Notes: generated by a model not told the origin, from the sequence alone. Counted from the first letter of the stretch, positions 32,283 through 41,750 are shown. The stretch is DNA of 64,000 nucleotides from Hyalangium ruber (GCF_034259325.1 NZ_JAXIVS010000009.1:358952-422951); one strand, 5' to 3'. Made by a program: numbers and translations.

Positions 32283-34709
32283 GTGCAAAGCGCCGAACGG
32301 CAGACCGTCTATCGCTGGGGCTTCGTCTGGAGCGGCGTCACCGTCGCCGCCGTGGGGGCCGTGCTGCTCGGAGTGGCCGTCTCCCGCTCCCAGGCCTGGG
32401 CCGAGGTATCCAGTGCGTTCGGCTTGGGGCTCCTGGGGTGGGGCAGCCTGCTGCAGACGCTCAACGCCGCATCGCTCAGCCCTGCGGAGCTGGGGCTCGA
32501 GCAGACCTTTCCCTTCAGCGGCACGCGGTTCCTTGTCGTAGGCGCGTTGGTGTGGCTGGCGGGGTGGGGGCTGATTGCGGCGGGCATCCGGCGCTCCCCG
32601 GTCGCCGCGGGGGAGGGCCTGAGCCCCGCGGCCGGAGCGACGCTGTACCCCCGGCTCGCGGGCTACCGGGACTTCTATTGGAGCACCCTGGGCGCCTACG
32701 GCGGCGGCATCCTGCTGGCCGAGCTGGTCCTCATCCTGCTGCAGACGCTGCTGTCCAGCGGGGTGCAGTTCGCCGAGACGGGAGCGGCGGCGGGCAGCTC
32801 GGGCTTCCAGCTCGCGCCTCCGTGGGCCTTCGCCATCTCACTGCTGGTGGCGTGCGGCATCGCCTTCATCTCGGGCTCCATCGGCGCGGCGCGCGCGCGG
32901 CGGCTGTCGCTGCCCGAGGCCACCATCGGCGTCTTCTACCTGGGCTTGCCCGTGCCCATCGTGTTGTCGATGATGGAGCGCACCGCCGCGCTGCAGTCGC
33001 TCAGCTACAAGCTGCGCGAGGTGTCGTACGTGGCGGGGCTGCTCGGCCGGCCGGAGCTGGCCTACTGGCTCGTCTTCGGGCTGCTGGTGCTGGTGCTGGT
33101 GCTGGGCATCAACTCCGGTTTCATCGCCGCGGGCAGCGGCCGGCTGGACCTGCGGCTCGGCTTCGAGCTGTTCGTCGCCCGGCGCCACGTGGAGGTGTTC
33201 CGCCCCTCGCTGCTGCTGGGCACCCTGGGGGTGCTCATGTTGGGCATCATCCCGCCGCTGCTCATCTACGGCATCGTCCGGGCGGTGGAGGCCGCGGTGG
33301 AGCGCACCCGCATCCGCGCCCTCGGTCTGGCGGATCCCATCGCCGCCGCCGCCGCGCTCAACCAGCTCAAGCTGCGCCAGCAGTCGCCCACCATGATGAT
33401 GACGGCGCTCTCGGTGGGCGGCGTGGGCGTGGGCGTGATGGCGCTCATCATCGTGCTGTCGGTGATGAGCGGCTTCGAGCTGGACCTGCAGAAGAAGATC
33501 CTCGGCACCCACGCGCACGCGGTGGTGTCCAAGTACGCCGGAGACCTGCCCGAGTACCCGAAGTTGATGGAGCAGATCGCCAAGGTGCGCGGCGTCGTCG
33601 GCCAGTCCCCGTTCATCGTCAATCAGGTGATGATCGCCTCCGAGGGCAACGTGGACGGCGTCGTCATCAAGGGCATCGACCCGGCCACGGTGGGCGCGGT
33701 GACGGACCTGCCGCAGTACATGCTGCCGGGTGGCTCGCTGGAGAACCTGGAGCACCCCGAGCGCATCCTCTCGCGGCGCTCTCCGGGCGGCGCGGGCACG
33801 CCCATGCTGGACGACAAGCCCGCCGACGAGAAGCCGGCGGGCGGTGAGGCGGCACCCGAGGAGGAGGAGGAGGACCCCATCATCGGCAAGCCGAAGGGGC
33901 CCGCGAAGGAGACGGTGCTGCCGGGCATCATCCTCGGACGCGAGCTGGCCGCCGCGCTGCGCGTGGTGGTGGGCGACCGGGTGAACATCGTCTCGCCGCT
34001 GGGCACCGAGCTGGGCCCGTCCGGGCCGGTGCCGAAGAACCGCGCCTTCCGGGTGGCGGGCGTCTTCTACTCGGGCATGTACGAGTACGACTCGAAGTTC
34101 GTCTACATCTTCCTGGACGAGGCCCAGCGGTTCTTCGAGGTGAAGGGCGCCTCTGGCATCGAGCTGAAGGTGGCCGACATCGACGACGCTCGCAGCATCG
34201 CCGCCCAGGTGGTGCGCCAGCTCGGCGGCTACCCGTACCGGGCGCGCGACTGGGGCGAGATGAACAAGAACCTCTTCTCCGCCCTGCGCCTGGAGAAGCT
34301 GGTGATGGGCATCATCCTCTCCATCATCATCATCGTCGCCGCGGGCCTCATCGTCGCCACGGTCATCATGTTGGTGCTGGAGAAGCGCAAGGAGATCTCC
34401 GTCCTCAAGGCGCTGGGCGTGCCCGACGGCGGCATCGTGAAGATCTTCCTCGCCGAGGGCCTGCAGATCGGCGTGGCCGGCGGCCTCCTGGGGCTGATGT
34501 CGGGCCTGGCCTGGTGCCTCTTCATCGAGAAGGTGGGTATCAAGCTGGACCCGGAGGTCTATTACATCCCCGCGCTCCCGGTGCGCATCGAGCCAGTGCA
34601 GACGCTGCTGGCCGTGGTCATCGCGGTGCTCGTCACCTATCTGGCATCCATCTACCCCGCGCTCAAGGCCAGCAGCGTGGAGCCGGTGGAAGGTCTCAAG
34701 GCGGAGTAG
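32283..34709 (+). CDS. Enlarged LolC/LolE-type lipoprotein-releasing permease
   Basis: A MacB/FtsX-family permease for releasing outer-membrane lipoproteins from the inner membrane. The recognisable LolC/E core begins near residue 365 (ALSVGGVGVGVMALIIVLSVMSGFE) and ends with three membrane segments (LVMGIILSIIIIVAAGLIVATVIMLVLEKRKEI, then ASIYPALKASSVEPVEGLK). LolC/E is normally about 400 residues; this protein is 808, with an N-terminal extension carrying about eight hydrophobic segments. A charged insertion (about 500-540, EEEEED) lies in the periplasmic domain. Only one LolC/E-type gene precedes lolD, so it may act as a homodimer. GTG 32283. Confidence 0.88.
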   Translation: MQSAERQTVYRWGFVWSGVTVAAVGAVLLGVAVSRSQAWAEVSSAFGLGLLGWGSLLQTLNAASLSPAELGLEQTFPFSGTRFLVVGALVWLAGWGLIAAGIRRSPVAAGEGLSPAAGATLYPRLAGYRDFYWSTLGAYGGGILLAELVLILLQTLLSSGVQFAETGAAAGSSGFQLAPPWAFAISLLVACGIAFISGSIGAARARRLSLPEATIGVFYLGLPVPIVLSMMERTAALQSLSYKLREVSYVAGLLGRPELAYWLVFGLLVLVLVLGINSGFIAAGSGRLDLRLGFELFVARRHVEVFRPSLLLGTLGVLMLGIIPPLLIYGIVRAVEAAVERTRIRALGLADPIAAAAALNQLKLRQQSPTMMMTALSVGGVGVGVMALIIVLSVMSGFELDLQKKILGTHAHAVVSKYAGDLPEYPKLMEQIAKVRGVVGQSPFIVNQVMIASEGNVDGVVIKGIDPATVGAVTDLPQYMLPGGSLENLEHPERILSRRSPGGAGTPMLDDKPADEKPAGGEAAPEEEEEDPIIGKPKGPAKETVLPGIILGRELAAALRVVVGDRVNIVSPLGTELGPSGPVPKNRAFRVAGVFYSGMYEYDSKFVYIFLDEAQRFFEVKGASGIELKVADIDDARSIAAQVVRQLGGYPYRARDWGEMNKNLFSALRLEKLVMGIILSIIIIVAAGLIVATVIMLVLEKRKEISVLKALGVPDGGIVKIFLAEGLQIGVAGGLLGLMSGLAWCLFIEKVGIKLDPEVYYIPALPVRIEPVQTLLAVVIAVLVTYLASIYPALKASSVEPVEGLKAE

Positions 34710-34712
34710 GCG

Positions 34713-35387
34713 ATGTCATTCCTCTCCATCCGCAAGGTCTTCAAGAGCTACTTCCTGCACGGCAAGCGCATCGACGTGCTGCGCGACGTGTCGCTGGACA
34801 TCGAGCGCGGCGAGCTGGTGAGCCTCATTGGCCCCTCCGGCGCGGGCAAGAGCACCTTCCTGCACGTGCTGGGGACCCTCGACGCGCCGGCCGCCGGCGA
34901 GGTGCTCTTCGAGGGGCGCTCCGTCTTCGCCATGAACGACGCGGAGATCGCCGAGTTCCGCAACCGCACCATCGGCTTCGTCTTCCAGAGCCACTACCTG
35001 CTGCCCGAGTTCACCGCCCTGGAGAACGTGGCCATGCCGGCCCTCATCCAGCGGCGGGACCGAGCCAAGACATACGCGGAAGCCCGGAAGCTTCTGGAGC
35101 GGGTAGGGCTGGGAGCCCGGGTGGACCACCGGCCCGGCGAGCTGTCGGGCGGTGAGGCCCAGCGCGTGGCCCTGGCGCGCGCCCTGGTGCTGCAGCCGGC
35201 CATCCTGCTGGCGGACGAGCCGACCGGTAACCTGGACCCGGCCACGGGCGAGGGCATCCACCAGCTGCTCAGAGACGTGAACCGGGAGCTGGGCATCACC
35301 GCCGTGGTGGTGACCCACAATGAGACGCTCGCCCGCTCCATGCCGCGCCGCCTGCGCCTTGCAGGCGGGCAGGTGACGGACGCTTGA
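34713..35387 (+). CDS. lolD: Lipoprotein-releasing system ATP-binding protein LolD
   Basis: The 224-residue ATPase powers the LolC/E permease encoded immediately upstream (3-bp gap). Walker A GPSGAGKST, Q-loop FVFQSHYLLPEF, signature LSGGEAQRVALARAL, Walker B ILLADEPTGNLDP and the H-loop VVTHNE are all intact. Size and motifs match the MacB/LolD family. It releases lipoproteins such as LptE and the lipoproteins of this window for transfer to the outer membrane by LolA. It is followed by the bamA promoter region. Confidence 0.94.
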   Translation: MSFLSIRKVFKSYFLHGKRIDVLRDVSLDIERGELVSLIGPSGAGKSTFLHVLGTLDAPAAGEVLFEGRSVFAMNDAEIAEFRNRTIGFVFQSHYLLPEFTALENVAMPALIQRRDRAKTYAEARKLLERVGLGARVDHRPGELSGGEAQRVALARALVLQPAILLADEPTGNLDPATGEGIHQLLRDVNRELGITAVVVTHNETLARSMPRRLRLAGGQVTDA

Positions 35388-35403
35388 ACCCCCGGCCGCG
35401 CTT

Positions 35404-35431
35404 TTGGATTGAGGGACGCCGAACCTATCCC
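35404..35431 (+). promoter_or_regulatory. Putative bamA promoter
   Basis: TTGGAT (35404-35409), 16-bp spacer, TATCCC (35426-35431). A second possible -10, TAGATT, lies at 35433-35438, 18 bp after TTGAGG (35409-35414). Either would separate bamA transcription from lolD. Confidence 0.35.
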
Positions 35432-35466
35432 GTAGATTGCCCCGCCCCTTACAGGCCGACTGCCCC

Positions 35467-37893
35467 TTGAGGTCTCCCGTTCTGTCGCACAAGTTCCTCC
35501 TGTTGCTCGCGGTGACCCTGTGGGCGCTCCTTCCCTGCCGCGCTTTGGCGCAGGCGGAGACGGGTGCGCCGCCAGCGCCCGCCGCTGAGACCTCTCCGGC
35601 CGCGCCCGTCGCGGACGCCCCGTTGGACGAGGACACGCCCGAGCAGGGTGAGCGTGTCATCGAGGTCCGCATCGAGGGCAACCGCCGCGTCGAGGCCGAG
35701 GCCATCCGCCGCACCCTGCGCACCAAGCAGGGCGCTACGTTCGAGCCCTCCCAGACCGCCGAGGACCTGCGGGCCGTCTGGGCGCTGGGGTACTTCACGG
35801 ACGTTCAGCTGTTGGTGCAGCGGCTGCCCGCGGGCATCGCCTACGTGGTGCGGGTGGAGGAGCGCCCCACCGTGCGCGCCGTGCGCCTGTCCGGCAACGA
35901 GGAGCTGGACCAGGAGGACCTCAAGGAGCAGATCGAGGTCAAGCCCGCCACCATCCTGGACATGGATCTGGTGCGCTCCTCGGCGAAGAAGATCCAGGAG
36001 AAGTACGTCGAGAAGGGCTACTTCCTGGCCGAGGTGACCCACCGCATCGAGCCCTCCGAGGGCAGCGCGGGAAGCGTCGACGTGGTGTTCGTCGTCGATG
36101 AGCACTCGAAGGTGATGGTGAAGGAGATCTCCTTCATCGGTACCGAGCAGGTGAAGCCCGAGGAGCTCAAGGCGGTGATGGTCACCCGCGAGGGCGGCTA
36201 CCTGTCCTTCCTCACCGGTGAGGGCACCTACCGCGAGGAGGCCTTCCAGCGCGACCTGGCCATCATCCAGGCCACCTACTACGACCGGGGCTACATCAAC
36301 GTCCGGATCGACAAGCCCACCATCTCCCTGTCGGCGGACAAGCGCGACATCTTCATCAACATCAAGCTGGTGGAGGGCGAGCCGTACGACATCGGCGGCA
36401 TCGACTACGACGGCGATCTCATCGTCCCCAAGGAGCTGCTGGCGGCGCGGATGACGACGGTGCGGGGCGAGCGCTTCAACCGCTCCAAGCTGGGCACGGA
36501 CATCCAGAACCTCACGGACGTCTACTACGACCAGGGCTACGCCTACGCGAACATCAACCCCGTCACGGCGGTGAACGCGGACGCGAAGACGGTGGACCTG
36601 ACCTTCGACATCCAGAAGGGTCCGCAGGTCACCATCGAGCGCATCGACATCATTGGAAACAGCAAGACGCGCGACAAGGTCATCCGCCGCGAGATGCGCG
36701 TCTACGAGGGCGAGCTGTTCAACGGCACGGGCGTGCGCCGCAGCAAGGATCGCGTCAACGCGCTGGGCTTCTTCGAGACGGTGGACATCACCCAGAAGCC
36801 GGGCAGCACCGATGACCGGCTCGTGCTCCAGGTCGAGGTGAAGGAGAAGGCCACGGGCACCTTCCAGGTGGGCCTGGGCTTCTCCAACGTGGAGAACTTC
36901 ATCTTCACGGCGCAGGTGTCCCAGAACAACTTCCTGGGGTGGGGCCAGACGGTGTCGGCCTCGGCGCAGATCTCCGGCCTGCGCTCGCTCATCCAGCTCT
37001 CGTTCTACGACCCATACTTCCTGGACACGCAGTACCTGCTGTCCGCGGACTTCTTCCGGGTGGACGCCGACTACGAGGGCTTCGTGCGTCGCTCCACGGG
37101 CGGCAGCGTCTCGCTGGGCTACCAGTTCGTCGACGACCTGCTGGGCACGGTGGGCTACACGCGGGAGTACGTGGACGTGGAGGCGGGCCAGAACCTGGGC
37201 TCGGTGCTGCTGGCCAACCAGTTCCTCAGCGGAGTGACGAGCGCCGCGCGCCTGTCCCTGTCCTTCGATCGCCGCGACAACCGCCTGTTCCCCTCGAAGG
37301 GCTTCATCCACTACGGCTCGGTGGAGTTCGCACCCTCGTTCCTGGGCGGCACCTTCCTCTTCACCCGCTACTCGGCCTACTCGCGCCTCTACTTCCCGCT
37401 GCCGCTGGGCTTCGTCTTCAAGACGAACGCCACCGTGGGCTACATCCAGCAGCTCGACTCCACCAAGCCGCTGCCCATCTCCGAGCTCTACTACCTGGGC
37501 GGCATCAACACCGTTCGCGGCTACTTCCTGCGCAGCATCAGCCCCACATTGCTGGTGCCCCGCTCGGACTCGCCCGATGCCACCGTCATCGAGTTCCCCA
37601 CCGGCGGTGACAAACAGTTGGTCCTCAACCTGGAACTGGAATTCCCCGTCTTCGAGAAGGCCGGCATCCGCGGCGTGCTCTTCTATGATGCGGGCAATGC
37701 CTACGCGCGCAACGAGAGCCTGTTCAGGGACCTGCAGGACGACGTGCCGCTCGGCCTCTTCCACTCCGTGGGCTTCGGGTTCCGCTGGTTCTCGCCGATA
37801 GGCCCTCTGCGCTTCGAGTGGGGCATCCCGCTCACCCGGCGTGCGGAAGACGAGCCCATCCTCTTTGAGTTCACCATCGGCAACTTCTTCTGA
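35467..37893 (+). CDS. bamA: Outer membrane protein assembly factor BamA
   Basis: BamA inserts beta-barrel proteins into the outer membrane. The 808-residue precursor has a signal peptide (LLLLAVTLWALLPCRALAQ), a Pro/Ala-rich linker, five POTRA repeats (about 55-450; the first reads VIEVRIEGNRRVEAEAIRR) and a C-terminal barrel (about 470-808) ending in FEFTIGNFF with the expected terminal Phe. The barrel contains YLGGINTVRGYF, the L6-type VRGF-like motif. No ATG fits; TTG 35467 (MRSPVLSHKF) or TTG 35437 are the candidates, the first giving the more compact signal peptide. It is followed by skp and lipid A genes, as in many Gram-negatives. Confidence 0.95.
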   Translation: MRSPVLSHKFLLLLAVTLWALLPCRALAQAETGAPPAPAAETSPAAPVADAPLDEDTPEQGERVIEVRIEGNRRVEAEAIRRTLRTKQGATFEPSQTAEDLRAVWALGYFTDVQLLVQRLPAGIAYVVRVEERPTVRAVRLSGNEELDQEDLKEQIEVKPATILDMDLVRSSAKKIQEKYVEKGYFLAEVTHRIEPSEGSAGSVDVVFVVDEHSKVMVKEISFIGTEQVKPEELKAVMVTREGGYLSFLTGEGTYREEAFQRDLAIIQATYYDRGYINVRIDKPTISLSADKRDIFINIKLVEGEPYDIGGIDYDGDLIVPKELLAARMTTVRGERFNRSKLGTDIQNLTDVYYDQGYAYANINPVTAVNADAKTVDLTFDIQKGPQVTIERIDIIGNSKTRDKVIRREMRVYEGELFNGTGVRRSKDRVNALGFFETVDITQKPGSTDDRLVLQVEVKEKATGTFQVGLGFSNVENFIFTAQVSQNNFLGWGQTVSASAQISGLRSLIQLSFYDPYFLDTQYLLSADFFRVDADYEGFVRRSTGGSVSLGYQFVDDLLGTVGYTREYVDVEAGQNLGSVLLANQFLSGVTSAARLSLSFDRRDNRLFPSKGFIHYGSVEFAPSFLGGTFLFTRYSAYSRLYFPLPLGFVFKTNATVGYIQQLDSTKPLPISELYYLGGINTVRGYFLRSISPTLLVPRSDSPDATVIEFPTGGDKQLVLNLELEFPVFEKAGIRGVLFYDAGNAYARNESLFRDLQDDVPLGLFHSVGFGFRWFSPIGPLRFEWGIPLTRRAEDEPILFEFTIGNFF

Positions 37894-37927
37894 TTTCTGA
37901 TAAGGCGTCCCCCCGTCGCTCCGGGCG

Positions 37928-37992
37928 CCCCCTACCTGAGGGGGTGTTGAAGAACCGCCGGGGTCTGGACGTCGGAGCCTGCAACACCCCCT
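37928..37992 (+). promoter_or_regulatory. Mutually exclusive hairpins in the bamA-skp gap, abutting the skp ribosome-binding site
   Basis: Hairpin 1: CCCCCT (37928-37933), loop ACCTG, AGGGGG (37939-37944). Hairpin 2: AGGGGGTGTTG (37939-37949) pairs perfectly with CAACACCCCCT (37982-37992) across 32 nt. Both use 37939-37944, so only one can form. The right arm of hairpin 2 ends one base before the AGGAG ribosome-binding site (37993-37997) of skp. This looks like a leader that could tune termination or skp translation, or an mRNA-processing site. Confidence 0.5.
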
Positions 37993-38005
37993 AGGAGCCT
38001 TTGAC

Positions 38006-38587
38006 ATGTCGCTTCGAAGCACCCTGGCGGCCCTTGCCGCCGTCGTGACGCTCGCCCTCCCGCTCGCCTCCTCGGCGCAGAACCTCAAGATGGGCTACGT
38101 GGACTACCAGCGGGTCCTCCTCGAGGTGGAGGATGGCAAGACCGCCAAGGCTCGCCTCCAGAAGTGGCTGGATGACCGCCAGAAGGAGATCGACAAGGAG
38201 CAGGAGGCGCTCCGCAAGGAGAAGGAGCTCCTGGACAAGCAGGCCAGCGCGATGAGCGAGGAGACGCGCATCCAGAAGGCCACCGATCTCCAGAAGAAGA
38301 TCCTCGAGCTGGCGCAGAAGTGGGACCGCTACCGCGCCGAGGCCGCCACCAAGGAGCGTCAGGAGATGGAGCCCATCGTCTCCAAGATGGACCAGGTGAT
38401 CGCCAAGCTGGCCGAGCGTGACGGGCTCTCCTTCGTCTTCGAGCGCCGGGACTCAGGCCTCATCTACGCCCAGACGCAGTACGATCTGTCCAACGAAGTG
38501 ATCCGCGCCTACAACGCGCTGCCGAAGACGGCGACCACCAAGGCCCCGGCTCCGGCCCCGGCTCCCAAGGACGCTCCGAAGAAGTAA
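38006..38587 (+). CDS. skp: Periplasmic chaperone OmpH/Skp
   Basis: Skp holds unfolded outer-membrane proteins in the periplasm before BamA inserts them. The 193-residue precursor has a signal peptide (LAALAAVVTLALPLASSAQ), the family start LKMGYVDYQRVLLEVEDGKTAK, and a long charged coiled-coil (about 45-120; RQKEIDKEQEALRKEKELLDK). The second half returns to the beta-subdomain (GLSFVFERRDSGLIYA). The C-terminal Pro/Ala/Lys tail is unusual but probably flexible. It sits between bamA and lpxD, the widely conserved order, with good AGGAG spacing to the ATG. Confidence 0.92.
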   Translation: MSLRSTLAALAAVVTLALPLASSAQNLKMGYVDYQRVLLEVEDGKTAKARLQKWLDDRQKEIDKEQEALRKEKELLDKQASAMSEETRIQKATDLQKKILELAQKWDRYRAEAATKERQEMEPIVSKMDQVIAKLAERDGLSFVFERRDSGLIYAQTQYDLSNEVIRAYNALPKTATTKAPAPAPAPKDAPKK

Positions 38588-38602
38588 GGGGCACTGACCG
38601 TC

Positions 38603-39667
38603 GTGCAACGCGCGTCCACGCCGCGCCAGCTCGGAGAGCTCGCCACCCATGTGGGCGGCGAGCTGCTCGGGGATGCTGGCCTGCTGATTCACGGCCTCAA
38701 CGGGCTCGCCGAGGCGGGCCCGGGGGACGTGTCCTTCTATGGCAACACGAAGTACCGCCGGCAGTATGAGAGCACCCGGGCCTCGGCCGTGCTGGTGGGC
38801 TCGGACGCGCCGGTGCGAGAGGGCCTGTCCCTCATTCGCGTGGCCAACCCGCACCTGGCATTCGCCCGGCTGCTGACGCTCTTCCAGCCCTCGCAGCGGC
38901 CCGCAGCGGGCGTGAGCCCCCAGGCCCATGTCCACCCCGAGGCCACGGTCCATCCCGAGGCCACGGTGATGGCGGGAGCCACGGTGGAGCAGGGTGCCTC
39001 GGTGGGCGCGCGCACCGTGCTCTATCCGGGCGCCTACGTGGGACCGGCCGCCCGCATCGGCGAGGACTGCCTGCTCTACCCGAACGTCACCGTGCGCGAG
39101 CGCTGCGAGGTCGGCTCACGTGTCATCCTCCACGCCTCGAGCGTGGTGGGCGCGGATGGCTTCGGCTTCGCGTTCGACGCCGAGGGCGAGAACGGGCCCT
39201 CGCACTTCAAGATCCCCCAGACGGGCATCGTCCGCATCGAGGATGACGTCGAGGTGGGGGCCTGCACCTGTATCGACCGGGCCACCATTGGCGAGACGGT
39301 GATTGGTCGCGGGACGAAGATCGACAACCTAGTGCAGATCGCCCACAACGTGAAGGTGGGCCCGCTGTCGCTGATCTGCGCGCAGGCCGGAGTGTCCGGC
39401 TCGGCGGAATTGGGCACGGGCGTGGTGCTGGCGGGGCAGGTGGGGGTGGTGGGCCACATCCGGGTCGGGGACCTGGCCAAGGTGGGTGCCCAGTCCGGCG
39501 TGGCGCACGATGTGCCAGACGGACAGGTGGTCTCCGGCAGCCCAGCGGTGCCGCACAAGGAGTGGCTGAGGAACTCGGCGGCGCTGAACCTGCTGGGGGA
39601 CCTGGTCAAGGAAGTACGAACCCTGCGTCGCAGGGTGGAGTTGCTCGAGAAGGAGAAGGGCGGATGA
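38603..39667 (+). CDS. lpxD: UDP-3-O-acylglucosamine N-acyltransferase
   Basis: LpxD adds the N-linked acyl chain in the third step of lipid A synthesis. The 354-residue length is typical. An N-terminal uridine-binding domain (about 1-100; [22 protein letters not shown]) is followed by a left-handed beta-helix of hexapeptide repeats (about 105-300). The catalytic histidine lies in [12 protein letters not shown] and the surrounding [12 protein letters not shown]-terminal helix ([19 protein letters not shown]) closes the trimer. Start GTG 38603. fabZ overlaps its stop by 4 bp. Confidence 0.96.
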   Translation: MQRASTPRQLGELATHVGGELLGDAGLLIHGLNGLAEAGPGDVSFYGNTKYRRQYESTRASAVLVGSDAPVREGLSLIRVANPHLAFARLLTLFQPSQRPAAGVSPQAHVHPEATVHPEATVMAGATVEQGASVGARTVLYPGAYVGPAARIGEDCLLYPNVTVRERCEVGSRVILHASSVVGADGFGFAFDAEGENGPSHFKIPQTGIVRIEDDVEVGACTCIDRATIGETVIGRGTKIDNLVQIAHNVKVGPLSLICAQAGVSGSAELGTGVVLAGQVGVVGHIRVGDLAKVGAQSGVAHDVPDGQVVSGSPAVPHKEWLRNSAALNLLGDLVKEVRTLRRRVELLEKEKGG

Positions 39668-40128
39668 TGGATATCGGAGAAATCCAGCGGTTGCTGCCCC
39701 ACCGCTACCCGTTCCTGTTGGTGGATCGGGTCGTGGAGATCATCCCGGGGCAGAAGCTGACGGCGTACAAGAACGTCACCATCAACGAGCCCTTCTTCAA
39801 CGGCCACTTTCCAGGACACCCGGTGATGCCGGGCGTGCTCATCCTGGAGGCGCTGGCGCAGGCCTCGGCCATCCTCGCTTACAAGAGCGAGAACATGGAC
39901 CCCGAGTCGAAGGTCACCTACCTGATGGGCGTGGACAACGCGAAGTTCCGCAAGCCGGTGCTGCCTGGAGACAGGCTGCAGTTGGGCATCGAGGTGCTGC
40001 GGCACAAGGGTGTGATCTGGAAGACGAAGGGGACCGCCACGGTCGACGGTGTGAAGGTGGCCGAGGGTGAGTTCCTGGCCACGGTGGTGGACAAGGACGC
40101 GAAGGCCGCCGAGGAGCCGGCGCCCTGA
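39664..40128 (+). CDS. fabZ: 3-hydroxyacyl-ACP dehydratase FabZ
   Basis: FabZ dehydrates 3-hydroxyacyl-ACP in fatty acid synthesis and competes with lipid A synthesis for the same substrate, so it is often placed between lpxD and lpxA. The 154-residue hot-dog protein shows [17 protein letters not shown], the catalytic His in [16 protein letters not shown], and a conserved Glu in LILEALAQA. It starts at ATG 39664 within the lpxD stop (ATGA); a second ATG follows at 39667. The C-terminus is slightly extended and charged ([12 protein letters not shown]). Confidence 0.96.
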   Translation: MMDIGEIQRLLPHRYPFLLVDRVVEIIPGQKLTAYKNVTINEPFFNGHFPGHPVMPGVLILEALAQASAILAYKSENMDPESKVTYLMGVDNAKFRKPVLPGDRLQLGIEVLRHKGVIWKTKGTATVDGVKVAEGEFLATVVDKDAKAAEEPAP

Positions 40129-40154
40129 GCGGGCGGGACGGAAGGAGAGAAGTC

Positions 40155-40931
40155 ATGGCTCAGGTTCACCCCACGGCGGTCGTTCACCCGGATGCCCAGC
40201 TCCACGAGACGGTGGAGGTTGGCCCCTTAGCGGTGATCGGTCCGAAAGTGCGGATTGGCGAAGGAACGCGCGTGGGGCCTCACGCCGTCATCGAGGGCCG
40301 CACGACGCTGGGCGCACGCAACCACGTGTTCCAGTTCTCCTCGCTGGGCGCCGCGCCCCAGGACCTCAAGTATGGGGGCGAGGACACCGAGCTGATCATC
40401 GGTGACGAGAACCAGATTCGTGAGTTCACCACGCTGCACATCGGCACGGAGGGCGGCGGCGGGGCGACGCGGATCGGCAACCGCAACCTCTTCATGGCCA
40501 ACAGCCATGTGGCCCATGACTGCGTGGTGGGCAATGGCTGCATCCTGGCCAACAGCGCCGCGCTGGGCGGGCACGTGCAGGTGGAGGACCACGTCATCCT
40601 CTCGGGGCTGACGGCCATTCACCAGTTCACCCGGCTGGGCAGGCACTCCTTCATCGCTGGCGGCGCCATGGTCGTCATGGACGTTCCCCCATACTGCATG
40701 GCCCAGGGAGACCGGGCCGAGCTGGTGGGGCTGAACACCGTGGGCCTGGAGCGGCACGGCTTCAACGAGGAGCGGATCGCCCGCATCAAGGAGGCGTACA
40801 AGATCCTCTTCCGCTCCAAGCTGGGCGTCACCGAGGCCCTGGCGAAGCTGAAGGCGGAGCTGGGCGGCCACCCGGAGATCGATCACCTGATCGACTTCGT
40901 CAGCAAGAGCAAGCGCGGGCTGACGCGCTAG
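40155..40931 (+). CDS. lpxA: UDP-N-acetylglucosamine O-acyltransferase
   Basis: LpxA catalyses the first step of lipid A synthesis, adding 3-hydroxyacyl to UDP-GlcNAc. The 258-residue protein has the left-handed beta-helix (VHPDAQLHETVEVGPLAVIGP onward), the catalytic histidine in MANSHVAHDCVVGN, and the C-terminal helical domain with GLNTVGLERHGF. Length is normal. ATG 40155 is preceded by GGAAGGAGAGAAGTC. It is followed by lpxI after 9 bp. Confidence 0.96.
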   Translation: MAQVHPTAVVHPDAQLHETVEVGPLAVIGPKVRIGEGTRVGPHAVIEGRTTLGARNHVFQFSSLGAAPQDLKYGGEDTELIIGDENQIREFTTLHIGTEGGGGATRIGNRNLFMANSHVAHDCVVGNGCILANSAALGGHVQVEDHVILSGLTAIHQFTRLGRHSFIAGGAMVVMDVPPYCMAQGDRAELVGLNTVGLERHGFNEERIARIKEAYKILFRSKLGVTEALAKLKAELGGHPEIDHLIDFVSKSKRGLTR

Positions 40932-40940
40932 GCCCGCGCG

Positions 40941-41744
40941 GTGGAGCGGATCGGCCTCATCGCCGGCAACGGCCAGTTGCCCTTCCTCTTCGCCCGCGAG
41001 GCCCGCTCGCGGGGGCTGGAGGTCATCGCGGTGGCGCACCGCGGCGAGACGGATCCGGCGCTGGAGGCGGAGGTCTCCGCCTTCACGTGGGTGCGGCTCG
41101 GGCAGGTGGACCGCATCGTGCGCGCCTTCCAGAAGGCGGAGGTGAAGCGCGCGGCGATGGCGGGTGGCATCGGCCGGGTGCGGGCGCTCACCGAGGCCTG
41201 GCCGGACCTGGGCGCGGTGCGCATCATCTCGCGCCTGCGCAGCTTCCGGGATGACACGCTGCTTCGCGCCATCGCGGACTACTTCGAGGCGAGCGGCGTC
41301 ACCATCGTGGCGCCCACGGACTACCTGGCCCAGGTGCTCTCCCCGGCGGGACACCTGGCGGGCCCGAGGCTGCACCCAGCGCAAGAGAAGGACGTGGCGC
41401 TGGGAGTAGAGGTGGCCGCGTTGCTGGGCCAGGCGGACGTGGGGCAGACGGTGGTGGTGCGCAACGGGCACGTGCTGGCCCTGGAGGCGGTGGAGGGGAC
41501 GGACGAGACCATCCGCCGGGGTGGGAAGCTGGGCGGCAAGGGCGCGGTGGTGGTGAAGCGCTGCAAGCCAGGGCAGGACCTGCGCTTCGATCTGCCGGCG
41601 GTGGGCCCTCGCACGCTGGAGGTCATGCGGGAGGTGGGGGCGACGGTGTTGGCGGTGGAGGCAGGGAAAACGGTGCTGTTGGACGCACCCCAGCTCTTCC
41701 AGGCCGCCGAGACGAACGGTGTCTCCGTGGTGGCGGTGCCCTAG
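40941..41744 (+). CDS. lpxI: UDP-2,3-diacylglucosamine pyrophosphatase LpxI
   Basis: LpxI hydrolyses UDP-2,3-diacylglucosamine to lipid X, the step done by LpxH in enterobacteria. The 267-residue protein shows the LpxI start IGLIAGNGQLPFLFAREARSRG, an internal MAGGIGRV, and the C-terminal catalytic-domain motif GTDETIRRGGKLGGKGAVVVKRCKPGQDLRFDLPAVG. Start GTG 40941, 9 bp after lpxA. LpxB, which usually follows, is about 7 kb away on the opposite strand. An inverted-repeat element lies just after the stop. Confidence 0.94.
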   Translation: MERIGLIAGNGQLPFLFAREARSRGLEVIAVAHRGETDPALEAEVSAFTWVRLGQVDRIVRAFQKAEVKRAAMAGGIGRVRALTEAWPDLGAVRIISRLRSFRDDTLLRAIADYFEASGVTIVAPTDYLAQVLSPAGHLAGPRLHPAQEKDVALGVEVAALLGQADVGQTVVVRNGHVLALEAVEGTDETIRRGGKLGGKGAVVVKRCKPGQDLRFDLPAVGPRTLEVMREVGATVLAVEAGKTVLLDAPQLFQAAETNGVSVVAVP

Positions 41745-41750
41745 GCGCGG

